Below, piece after piece: positions 27,463 to 34,927 of a stretch of DNA of 64,000 bases. The stretch is from Sphingobacterium prati (lineage in GTDB: Bacteria; Bacteroidota; Bacteroidia; Sphingobacteriales; Sphingobacteriaceae): the NCBI RefSeq assembly GCF_013167215.1, contig NZ_JABJWY010000034.1, positions 124,001 through 188,000 on the forward strand. The letters run 5' to 3'. The notes beneath the pieces are model-generated. The model worked only from the letters and a program-made list of their open reading frames with translations. It did no database searches and was not told where the DNA came from. The stretch's first letter is position 1, and every line of letters starts with the position of its first letter. A program made the translations under genes and the position numbers.

Positions 27463-27570
27463 TTAACGATTCTTATTATTACGAGTGCCATTTCGCCGAC
27501 TTCTATAGTTGATAAGGATATAAGTCGCTACGAGAATGAACACAATACCGAGAACTATTGATGTAAACAT
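27463..27570 (-). CDS. 35-residue single-span membrane microprotein
   Basis: An ATG at 27570 opens a 35-codon frame ending in TAA at 27463. It encodes one hydrophobic helix of about 18 residues (SIVLGIVFILVATYILIN) followed by a strongly basic tail (YRSRRNGTRNNKNR), the positive-inside layout of a membrane peptide. It ends 19 nt before the DUF4142 start on the same strand. The coherent amphipathic design argues for a real gene, though ribosome-binding evidence is weak. Confidence 0.55.
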   Translation of the reverse strand: MFTSIVLGIVFILVATYILINYRSRRNGTRNNKNR

Positions 27571-27871
27571 AAGCGCTTGTTTTTACTTAGGAACAAAGCT
27601 CAGGAATCTACAGTTTGAAGAGCAGATATTTTAGGTATTTTAAGCAAAAAATGTCATCTATACGTATCGCTAGCGTATTAATCCACTGTATTCCAACAGC
27701 AAATGATTTTCTAGATCATCTTTTTCTTAGTTAGCTAACAGATGAGCGGGTAAAGACGTACATATTTTATAGGTTGTTAAAAGAAAATACTTAAAACTAT
27801 TTCCAATTGGTCGCTGTTTCTGTTCAAGAAAATCAATTTACCATACCAGTTTTGAAATAAAACAGACAGCT
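27571..27871. other. Divergent promoter region
   Basis: About 300 nt between the microprotein/DUF4142 genes (minus) and the response regulator (plus). AT-rich and must contain both promoters; no perfect TAnnTTTG box, repeat or gene was recognised. Confidence 0.45.
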
Positions 27872-28525
27872 ATGACACGGTTGCTTTTGGTGGATGACCA
27901 CAAACTTGTAAGATATGGATTTCAATTAATTTTAGAGGCTCAAGAAAATATCAACGTAATTGCTGAAGCTGAAAACGGAGATAAAGCATTGAAATATCTT
28001 GCACAAGTACAACCTGATCTCATCTTAACAGATATTCATATGGATGTGATGGATGGACTCAAATTTATTAGGCACGTAAAAGCCCTATACCCCATTGTTA
28101 AAATCGTTGTATTATCAATGGATGATAAAATCCAGACGATACACGAAGCTTTAAATTCAGGGGCTGACGGCTATTTGTTAAAGAGTTCTCATGTTGACGA
28201 GATCTTATTTGGCATTAAACAAGTTATGGATGGGCTGCAGTACGTCAGCGCAGCACTGGGAATAGAATTGATAAATTATTTAGCCCACTATATAGATCCG
28301 CAAATCGATAAGAAGGAAATAATGGTACAATATGAAATCTCTGAACGAGAATTATCAGTTCTGGAGTTAATAGCAGAGGGGTATACGAATGCTGAAATTG
28401 CCGATAAAATTTTTCTTAGCAAGCGAACTGTAGAAGGTCAGCGACAATTACTGCTCGAGAAAACTAATTCCAGAAATACTGCTCAATTGATTCAATTTGG
28501 CTTTCAAAAAAGGTTACTCTGCTGA
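27872..28525 (+). CDS. NarL/FixJ-type response regulator
   Basis: 217 residues. The receiver domain carries the acidic pocket VDDH, phospho-acceptor Asp54 (LILTDIHMD) and the conserved Lys in YLLKSS. The C-terminal LuxR-type helix-turn-helix reads ELSVLELIAEGYTNAEIADK then FLSKRTVEGQRQLLLEK. It should bind DNA after phosphorylation. No histidine kinase is nearby, so it is an orphan; the surrounding stress genes are candidate targets by location only. Confidence 0.94.
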   Translation: MTRLLLVDDHKLVRYGFQLILEAQENINVIAEAENGDKALKYLAQVQPDLILTDIHMDVMDGLKFIRHVKALYPIVKIVVLSMDDKIQTIHEALNSGADGYLLKSSHVDEILFGIKQVMDGLQYVSAALGIELINYLAHYIDPQIDKKEIMVQYEISERELSVLELIAEGYTNAEIADKIFLSKRTVEGQRQLLLEKTNSRNTAQLIQFGFQKRLLC

Positions 28526-28744
28526 TATTTGTTTTGTTGATCTTCAAAGTATTTGTACTTGATAATATACTTCGTGTTTTATACCACAAAAAAGTGTTTT
28601 TACTTTAACTGAAGGATATATGCGTGATTCGTGAATTTTCTGAATAGTATGTGAACCAAAAAAGTTTAAGTCCTGTTTTAAATTAAGAAATGTAAAAGTA
28701 ATTGATATATAAACAACATTTTTTTAACATTAAACTTTAAGATT

Positions 28745-28975
28745 ATGGCATTAACAACAGGAAATGAAGGTGAAATCACCAAAAAAATTGAAGAGCAAAC
28801 CTCTAAATTACCGTCAACGCTTTTTTTGGGAGCAGCATTGCTTTCTATGGGTGTGTCTGCAGCGCTTAAATGTATGACTAATGATAAGACGGCCTTGTTT
28901 GTTGGACAATGGGCCGCACCTTTCTTATTATTAGGCATTTACAATAAAATTGTAAAAACCGAAGGGCATGATTAG
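28745..28975 (+). CDS. Small two-helix membrane protein
   Basis: 76 residues. A polar start (GNEGEITKKIEEQTSKLP) precedes two hydrophobic segments, STLFLGAALLSMGVSAAL and FVGQWAAPFLLLGIYNKIV. No named family recognised. It is 95 nt upstream of the SDR gene start on the same strand and probably shares its transcript; a role in the stress block is inference. Confidence 0.72.
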   Translation: MALTTGNEGEITKKIEEQTSKLPSTLFLGAALLSMGVSAALKCMTNDKTALFVGQWAAPFLLLGIYNKIVKTEGHD

Positions 28976-29070
28976 CGTCTTTTAGCAGAAAAAATTAATG
29001 GAAAATGGAAGGATGGCTCAACGGCGTTGGGCCAATTCTTTATGTAAATAATCATGTAGAACTTAAGGAA

Positions 29071-30051
29071 ATGAATAGAAGAACAGCAATAGGCAATATG
29101 GGAACGGGCATTTTAGCACTTGGACTCATAGCGGATTGGCGAACAGCAACTGCTTTAGATACCGCAGAAAATTCACTACTTAATCCCAACGACAAGTATC
29201 CAAAGCCGCCTTTTATAAACCAATCACAACCTTGGCCGGGCCTTTGTAGTAAAATGCAGCCGCGACCAGACCATGGTGAAAAGAGTTACAAAGGTAGTGA
29301 TCGGCTTAAAGATAAAAAGGCTTTAATTACAGGTGGCGACTCTGGAATGGGCAGGGCAGCTGCTATAGCTTATGCTCGAGAAGGAGCTGATGTCGCCATC
29401 AATTACCTACCTGAAGAGGAAGAAGATGCGAAGGAGGTAATTGCATTGATTAAGGAAGCAGGACGCAAGGCTTTTGCCATTCCCGGCGATCTTCGCAATG
29501 AGGAGTTTTGTACCCGTCTAATTGAAGAGGCCGTTCGGCAATTGGGTGGTCTGAATATCTTAGTAAACAATGCAGCACGACAACAGGCAAAATCGTCGAT
29601 ATTAGATATTAGCACAGAAGAATTTGATGCAACAATGAAAACGAATATCTATGCTCCATTCTGGCTTATAAAAGCAGCATTGCCGCATCTCACTCCCGGC
29701 GCAGTAATCATCGGGACAACCTCTGTACAAGCAACTGACCCGTCGGAAGATCTTTACGACTACGCACAGACAAAAGCGGCTACAACTAATTATATCCGAT
29801 CCTTAGCGAAACAGTTAGGACCTAAAGGAATACGAGTAAATGGTGTAGCACCAGGTCCGATCTGGACTGCATTACAGGTAAGTGGAGGCGCAATGCCGGA
29901 AAAGCTTATCAATTTTGGCGGAGACACACCTATGGGTAGACCAGGGCAGCCAGCAGAACTTGCTTCGATCTATGTTCAACTAGCTGCGGACGATGCTAGT
30001 TATGCAAATGGTCAGATTTACGGCGCTGCTGGTGGTGGTGGCCAGCCCTAA
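29071..30051 (+). CDS. SDR oxidoreductase (YhdF/YdaD-like), possible Tat leader
   Basis: About 326 residues from the ATG at 29071, preceded directly by AAGGAA; an upstream ATG at 29005 is possible. The Rossmann motif is ALITGGDSGMGRA, the catalytic set is Ser in IGTTS and YAQTK, and NNAARQQ gives the NNAG-type motif. The N-terminal PKPPFINQSQPWPGL and MQPRPDHGEKSYKGSDRL are typical of the general-stress/glucose-dehydrogenase-like SDR group. The first residues NRRTAIGNMGTGILALGLIA resemble a twin-arginine leader. Substrate unknown. A terminator follows directly. Confidence 0.9.
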   Translation: MNRRTAIGNMGTGILALGLIADWRTATALDTAENSLLNPNDKYPKPPFINQSQPWPGLCSKMQPRPDHGEKSYKGSDRLKDKKALITGGDSGMGRAAAIAYAREGADVAINYLPEEEEDAKEVIALIKEAGRKAFAIPGDLRNEEFCTRLIEEAVRQLGGLNILVNNAARQQAKSSILDISTEEFDATMKTNIYAPFWLIKAALPHLTPGAVIIGTTSVQATDPSEDLYDYAQTKAATTNYIRSLAKQLGPKGIRVNGVAPGPIWTALQVSGGAMPEKLINFGGDTPMGRPGQPAELASIYVQLAADDASYANGQIYGAAGGGGQP

Positions 30052-30052
30052 C

Positions 30053-30085
30053 AAAAGGATCCCCTACGATTGTGGGGATCCTTTT
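30053..30085. terminator. Terminator after the SDR gene
   Basis: Perfect 12-bp stem AAAAGGATCCCC / GGGGATCCTTTT with a 9-nt loop, two nt after the SDR stop. The downstream gene is convergent, so it may serve both directions. Confidence 0.88.
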
Positions 30086-30132
30086 GTTGATTAGTATGCT
30101 TATTTATCCTCCAGCTTGACAAAAATCTACTT

Positions 30133-30618
30133 TCAATTTTCCTCCTTTTCAGAGTTTGAAACATCTTTCCTTTGCCGACGAAACTTTCGTTTAAAATCAT
30201 GATTCTCTTCAGCTGCATCAATAGAATGTGTACAAGTAAGCTCGCCTTCTTTTAGTGCCAATTTGGCAATGTGTGCATAAAACTTTGCGAGTTGATCCAA
30301 TTCTTCTTCGCTGAGGTTTTCCAAATTTACCATACGATTGCTCGTCCCTTCATGGGAAGCAATTAATTCGTTTAATTTTAAATGAATCGCTTTTGAGTCT
30401 TTATTTTGGGATTTTTGAATCAAAAACACCATTAGAAAGGTAATAATTGTTGTTCCTGTATTGATCACCAACTGCCACGTCTCAGAATAACCGAAGATTG
30501 GGCCACTCACTGCCCACAGAATTACCGTAGATGTTGCCAGGATAAATGCCGCGGAACTTCCAGTCGCATGTGTTGCCCAGTTTGAAAACCGTTCAAATAA
30601 ATTTTTTTTTGTTTTCAT
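30133..30618 (-). CDS. Low-affinity iron permease family protein
   Basis: 161 residues. Two membrane helices (SSAAFILATSTVILWAVSGP and LVINTGTTIITFLMVFLIQK) are followed by the family-specific QNKDSKAIHLKLNELI and a cytoplasmic helical region NLSEEELDQLAKFYAHI. Matches the bacterial low-affinity iron permease (Fet4-like) family, far shorter than the yeast transporter. Transport activity in bacteria is not established. It may be cotranscribed with the SDR gene ending at 30682, which lies upstream on the same strand. Confidence 0.88.
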   Translation of the reverse strand: MKTKKNLFERFSNWATHATGSSAAFILATSTVILWAVSGPIFGYSETWQLVINTGTTIITFLMVFLIQKSQNKDSKAIHLKLNELIASHEGTSNRMVNLENLSEEELDQLAKFYAHIAKLALKEGELTCTHSIDAAEENHDFKRKFRRQRKDVSNSEKEEN

Positions 30619-30681
30619 GTTTACCGTTTCTTATTTGGACGCTTGCCTTGAGTGATTTGTTTGTTTTTTTACGGGATAATA

Positions 30682-31455
30682 TTAAATGATTTGCAGCAAA
30701 GGCTTCACCTGCATGTTCACAATTGAAGTTCGCATGGGTTGGGATACAATGAAGGCAATTGCCCGAGCAATGTCTTCAGCAAAAAGCATTTCCATGGATT
30801 CGATTTTATTGCGCTGCTCTTGTGGTGAATAAGGCTGCATATCAGTCCCAACGGAACCAGGTTCAATAAGTGACACCTGAATGCCCTTAGGATTTACTTC
30901 TTTACGCAATGACTCAGTGAAGGCTTGGATACCTCCCTTTGAACATACATATACAGAGCTTTCTGCTTCCCGAATATCGGCACTCATAGATCCCACATTT
31001 ACAATGTGTCCTGAACCCCTGGGCTCCATGCGCGACAATGCAGCCTGGGCGCAAGAAAGATAAGCAAGGATATTGGTTCGTAACAGATAGGCCTGATCAG
31101 AATAAGTTCCTTGTTTAACGGATTGAAAGGCGATCGCAGCATTATTAACTAAGATATCCAGATGCTCATACATATTGTCGAACTCTTCAAACAGTTGTAG
31201 TATCCCCGCCTCAGTAGCTAAATCTACAACAATACCTGACAAAGACCCTGACGTGTTTAATGCTTCAAAATCATGCAGTGTATCGTTGAGCTGTTGCTCG
31301 TGATGCCCACATATAAAAACGTTGTTACCCATAGCGGCTAATAGCAGCGCAGTGGCTCGTCCGATGCCTGTAGTACCGCCAGTAATTAATATTTTCTTGC
31401 CCTTTATCCACAAGGGAAGAATCGAATTAATATAGTCATTGAGATTGCTTGTCAT
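30682..31455 (-). CDS. SDR family oxidoreductase
   Basis: About 257 residues from the ATG at 31455 (the frame extends to 31500 but the extra residues do not fit the family). Rossmann motif ILITGGTTGIGRATALLL, NNAAIAF, catalytic Ser in VNVGSMSA and YVCSK, then IEPGSVGTDM. Classical short-chain dehydrogenase, NAD(P)-dependent, cytoplasmic. Substrate not assignable. Confidence 0.9.
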   Translation of the reverse strand: MTSNLNDYINSILPLWIKGKKILITGGTTGIGRATALLLAAMGNNVFICGHHEQQLNDTLHDFEALNTSGSLSGIVVDLATEAGILQLFEEFDNMYEHLDILVNNAAIAFQSVKQGTYSDQAYLLRTNILAYLSCAQAALSRMEPRGSGHIVNVGSMSADIREAESSVYVCSKGGIQAFTESLRKEVNPKGIQVSLIEPGSVGTDMQPYSPQEQRNKIESMEMLFAEDIARAIAFIVSQPMRTSIVNMQVKPLLQII

Positions 31456-31620
31456 GATTTTCAATTTAGTTATCCTGATTTTGAAAATGAACAATGCCAA
31501 TATGCGCTTGGTTTGATGCTATATACGAAGACGTATTTTTTCTTTATTTTACGTATTTAAATCAGAAACGATTGCTGAGCGCTGTGGTTCTTAATAGAAA
31601 TCATAATTAGTTATACCATC

Positions 31621-31651
31621 AAAGGCTGGGTATCTATACGTCCCAGCCTTT
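31621..31651 (+). promoter_or_regulatory. Stable hairpin in the leader of the FAD-Rieske gene
   Basis: Perfect 10-bp stem AAAGGCTGGG / CCCAGCCTTT with an 11-nt loop, only 13 nt before the ATG at 31665. It looks like a terminator with a short T tract (TTTAAATC), but the only gene upstream of it is divergent. It could be an attenuator or a translation-control element. Confidence 0.5.
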
Positions 31652-31664
31652 AAATCAATCTTAT

Positions 31665-33188
31665 ATGAAACGCGACGGTAATAATAAGAGCTTTTGGCAA
31701 ACTACTGATAGCCAAAATTTTTCGACTGATTTAACAGATGTGACATTTGATACTATTGTTGTAGGTGCAGGTATCACCGGCATAACCTTAGTAAAGGAGC
31801 TCCAAAATAGGGGGATAAAATGTTTACTATTAGATAAAGAAAATCAAGGCTTTGGAACAACGGGGGGAACAACTGCGCACATTAATAACTTCTACGACGC
31901 ATCCTACGATGAGATCATAAATAGCTTTGGCGAGGACGCTGCTCGGTTGTTGGTCCAAAGCACAGATGATACGTTAAACTATATTAAGACGAATATTTCG
32001 AGGTATGGAATAAATTGTGACTACAGCGCATGTGACTTCTTTCTTTTCAGTGCCGAACAAGGTCAAAATGAACAACTTGACAAGATTTTCGCTGCTCACC
32101 AACAATTGGGGATAAAAACGACCGAATGTAATACTATTCCTTTTAGTTTACCTTTTGAAAGAGCAATCAGAATTGAGGGACAGGCGCAATTTCATCCTTT
32201 AAAATATATAGAAGGATTATTGGAAGCATTCTGTAAAGGTGGGGGTGCTGCCTTGTTAAATCAATCCATTTGTGATTATACGAATAAGGATGGTGTGGTT
32301 ACCTTGAAAACAACTGACTCAGATATCCTATCCGCAAAAAATATTATTTGGGCAACACACGTGCCTCCGGGGGAGAATAGGTTTGGTTTGTTGGTCGCAC
32401 CTTATCGCAGTTATGCCCTCACCGTGCAACTTAGCCAAGCCCCAAAAATGCTTGCGCAGACCGCAGATCTTTATGACCCTTACCATTATTTTCGATACCA
32501 TCGTAGCGAAGACAAATACTATCTGATTGCTGGTGGGTTTGATCATAAAACGGGTGATGAAAAAAATACAGCGCAACATTTTAGCGATTTGAAGGCTTTG
32601 GTCGACAAGCATTTTGAATACGATAAACTTATTGCACAATGGTCTTCTCAATATTATGTTTCGGCAGACGGATTACCTTATATTGGCCGCATGCCTAATG
32701 AAGATAACGTATACATTGCTACTGGATATGGCGGAAATGGAATGACCTTTGGATCAATGGCATCATTGGTGATTCCTGATTTACTAGAGCAAAAGGAGAG
32801 TCCTTTATCAAAATTGCTATCGCCTTCTCGTATAAAACCGATCGCTAGTGCGAAAAGTGTATTGTCTGAAGGATGGAGCGCTTCGAAGCACTTTATAATG
32901 GATAAATTGTCGGCGGAAAAAATTAAATCAATGGAAAATATTGCTGTCGGTGAGGGTAAGGTTGTCAACTATGAAGGTAAAAGATTCGCAGTGTATTGTG
33001 ATGATGGGGGGGCTATACATTGTTTGAGTTCGATCTGCCCCCACATGGGGTGTACAGTTAGCTGGAATCCTTCCGAAAAATCTTGGGATTGTCCTTGCCA
33101 CGGTTCCCGTTTTGATATTGAAGGTAAAGTTTTGAACGGTCCAGCAACTTCTGGCCTAAGAAGACTGGAGGGGTTAGATTTCAAATAG
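31665..33188 (+). CDS. FAD-dependent oxidoreductase with C-terminal Rieske domain
   Basis: 507 residues. Residues 25-400 form a DAO-type flavoprotein with dinucleotide site VVGAGITGITLVKEL near residue 35 and the late FAD motif YIATGYGGNGMTFG. Residues about 425-507 are a Rieske [2Fe-2S] module: CPHMGC and CPCHGSRFDIEG supply the two Cys/His pairs. Such fusions are seen in many soil bacteria; the electron donor and substrate are not established. Preceded by a hairpin in the leader. Start ATG follows a non-SD leader. Confidence 0.93.
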   Translation: MKRDGNNKSFWQTTDSQNFSTDLTDVTFDTIVVGAGITGITLVKELQNRGIKCLLLDKENQGFGTTGGTTAHINNFYDASYDEIINSFGEDAARLLVQSTDDTLNYIKTNISRYGINCDYSACDFFLFSAEQGQNEQLDKIFAAHQQLGIKTTECNTIPFSLPFERAIRIEGQAQFHPLKYIEGLLEAFCKGGGAALLNQSICDYTNKDGVVTLKTTDSDILSAKNIIWATHVPPGENRFGLLVAPYRSYALTVQLSQAPKMLAQTADLYDPYHYFRYHRSEDKYYLIAGGFDHKTGDEKNTAQHFSDLKALVDKHFEYDKLIAQWSSQYYVSADGLPYIGRMPNEDNVYIATGYGGNGMTFGSMASLVIPDLLEQKESPLSKLLSPSRIKPIASAKSVLSEGWSASKHFIMDKLSAEKIKSMENIAVGEGKVVNYEGKRFAVYCDDGGAIHCLSSICPHMGCTVSWNPSEKSWDCPCHGSRFDIEGKVLNGPATSGLRRLEGLDFK

Positions 33189-33405
33189 CTATCTATATTT
33201 TCAATGATGCTATATTTCCTATCTTAGCGCGATATAGAGCACCTGGCAAGTACGATGATAAAGAAATTTAGTCCAACTTTTTACTATGCAAAAGGCCCGG
33301 CATTATGGGTGTAGACTTTCTTAGCTCTGGCACGAATGAATCAGCCAACGACAAAATCGATGTGAGAATATTGGCCAAATAACTAACAATTTTCAAATTA
33401 TATAG

Positions 33406-33413
33406 TATATTTG
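33406..33413 (+). promoter_or_regulatory. Bacteroidota -7 box upstream of the hydroxy-acid oxidase
   Basis: TATATTTG matches TAnnTTTG, 40 nt before the ATG at 33454. No -33 TTG at the usual spacing was found, so only the -7 element is supported. Confidence 0.45.
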
Positions 33414-33453
33414 GCGCGCAGATAAATCACTGCCAATATTTAATACATCAATC

Positions 33454-34620
33454 ATGAGCCAAAAGTTTACGTACAATACGCGATTTCCTGCTGTTGAAGA
33501 TTTAAGAAGACAAGCAAAGAAAAGAATTCCAAAATTTGCATTCGACTATTTAATAGGAGGTGCCAACGAAGAGCTCAATCTTGCTCGGAACGAAAGTGAT
33601 TTTGACAATATTTTATTAAAGCCGCAATACCTTCAGGTGAGTGAGGAAATTGATATGTCCGTAGAGCTCTTTGGTCGCCGCTATAGTGCACCGTTTGGCG
33701 TTTCACCAATTGGCTTACAGGGGTTGATGTGGCCAAATGCGCCAGAAATTTTGGCAAAAGCAGCAGCCGAAAATGATATTCCTTATATTTTGAGTACCGT
33801 ATCGACTAGCAGTATCGAGCGCATTGCCGAAGTATCAGGGGGAAAAGCTTGGTTTCAACTTTATCACCCTACAGAGAACAAATTGCGTGATGATATTTTA
33901 AGACGACTGACGGCGGTCGAATGCCCAGTACTTGTCGTTTTGGTCGATGTTCCTGCCTTTGGACTTCGCTATAAAGAGATTAAAAGCGGCTTGTCCATGC
34001 CCCCAAAAATGAATATCGCGAATATCTTACAGACATTTGCTTGCCCGACTTGGGGCATCGAAACACTTCGACATGGAATTCCATCTTTTGCAACCTTAAA
34101 ACCTTATATGGAAAAGGGGCTGGATCTTGCACAATTGGGACAATTTATGAACAGAACTTTCACCGGTAAAGTTGATAAGGAAAAGATTAAAGCTATTCGG
34201 GACTTATGGAAAGGACCGCTGGTCTTAAAAGGAATTGCAACTGATGAAGATATGCAGGCTGCTATTGCCCTAGGTGTAGACGGTGTTATCGTTTCAAACC
34301 ATGGTGGTAGACAGCTTGACGCCAGCGAATCATCGATCAATTCGCTAATTCATCTCACAAGCAACCCGGCGTATAAAAACAAAATCAAAATTATGCTGGA
34401 CGGTGGTATACGATCAGGAGTGGACTTGGCCCGTGCACATGCTGTAGGGTCTGAATTCAACTTTATGGGGCGACCATTTATGTATGGCGTGGGTGCCCTA
34501 GGAAATGCTGGTGGCGAACATACCATCAATATGTTCAAAGCTCACCTGTTTCAAGTGATGAAACAGCTTAGCATTTCAAAAATAAACGAATTTTCAAAAC
34601 GATTACAGAAGGTATTGTAG
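33454..34620 (+). CDS. FMN-dependent alpha-hydroxy-acid oxidising protein (LldD/GOX family)
   Basis: 388 residues. A TIM-barrel flavoenzyme oxidising 2-hydroxy acids such as lactate. Features: KRIPKFAFDYLIGGANEELN at the N-terminus, FGVSPIGLQGLMWP, the FMN phosphate region, active-site His/Arg in IVSNHGGRQLDAS, and GGIRSGVDLARA. Soluble, no signal peptide. Whether it is a dehydrogenase or an oxidase is undecided. Monocistronic, ended by a very strong terminator. Confidence 0.93.
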   Translation: MSQKFTYNTRFPAVEDLRRQAKKRIPKFAFDYLIGGANEELNLARNESDFDNILLKPQYLQVSEEIDMSVELFGRRYSAPFGVSPIGLQGLMWPNAPEILAKAAAENDIPYILSTVSTSSIERIAEVSGGKAWFQLYHPTENKLRDDILRRLTAVECPVLVVLVDVPAFGLRYKEIKSGLSMPPKMNIANILQTFACPTWGIETLRHGIPSFATLKPYMEKGLDLAQLGQFMNRTFTGKVDKEKIKAIRDLWKGPLVLKGIATDEDMQAAIALGVDGVIVSNHGGRQLDASESSINSLIHLTSNPAYKNKIKIMLDGGIRSGVDLARAHAVGSEFNFMGRPFMYGVGALGNAGGEHTINMFKAHLFQVMKQLSISKINEFSKRLQKVL

Positions 34621-34645
34621 CATTACGCAATAATAATAAATTAAA

Positions 34646-34685
34646 AGCCGAATTAAACACAATATGATCTGTGTTTAATTCGGCT
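34646..34685. terminator. Strong terminator shared by convergent genes
   Basis: 15-bp perfect stem AGCCGAATTAAACAC / GTGTTTAATTCGGCT around a 10-nt loop, 25 nt after the hydroxy-acid oxidase stop and 25 nt past the stop of the small minus-strand gene. Confidence 0.88.
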
Positions 34686-34710
34686 CTTTGCGTGCTGATA
34701 ATGACGCTTT

Positions 34711-34878
34711 TTACCAATCTATTGTACGATTGTCGTTGTCTCCAAGCCCCCATTGCTCATTGACTTGACCATTGGAGTCTTCGGGTCTTGCAGTTGCTGA
34801 GCCGGCAGCTATGCCTTGCTCAAGTTCGATCAGTTGTACCTTAACCAGAGGGGCGGTATAGGCCATTTTCTTTTTCAT
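34711..34878 (-). CDS. 55-residue peptide with GIAAGSA motif, fimbrillin companion
   Basis: An ATG at 34878 opens a 55-codon frame ending at 34711. It starts MKKKMAYTAPLVKVQLIEL, contains EQGIAAGSATARPED, and ends in an acidic/aromatic NEQWGLGDND-type tail. The Lys-rich start, Pro-containing linker and GIAAGSA box resemble small Bacteroidota peptides I recall beside fimbrillin-like genes. It lies 49 nt downstream of the fimbrillin-type gene on the same strand, before the shared terminator. No function is known to me. Confidence 0.7.
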   Translation of the reverse strand: MKKKMAYTAPLVKVQLIELEQGIAAGSATARPEDSNGQVNEQWGLGDNDNRTIDW

Positions 34879-34927
34879 AGTCTTTTATTTAATGAATTAT
34901 ATGTGTTTTTTAAATCTATTCCTTCGT

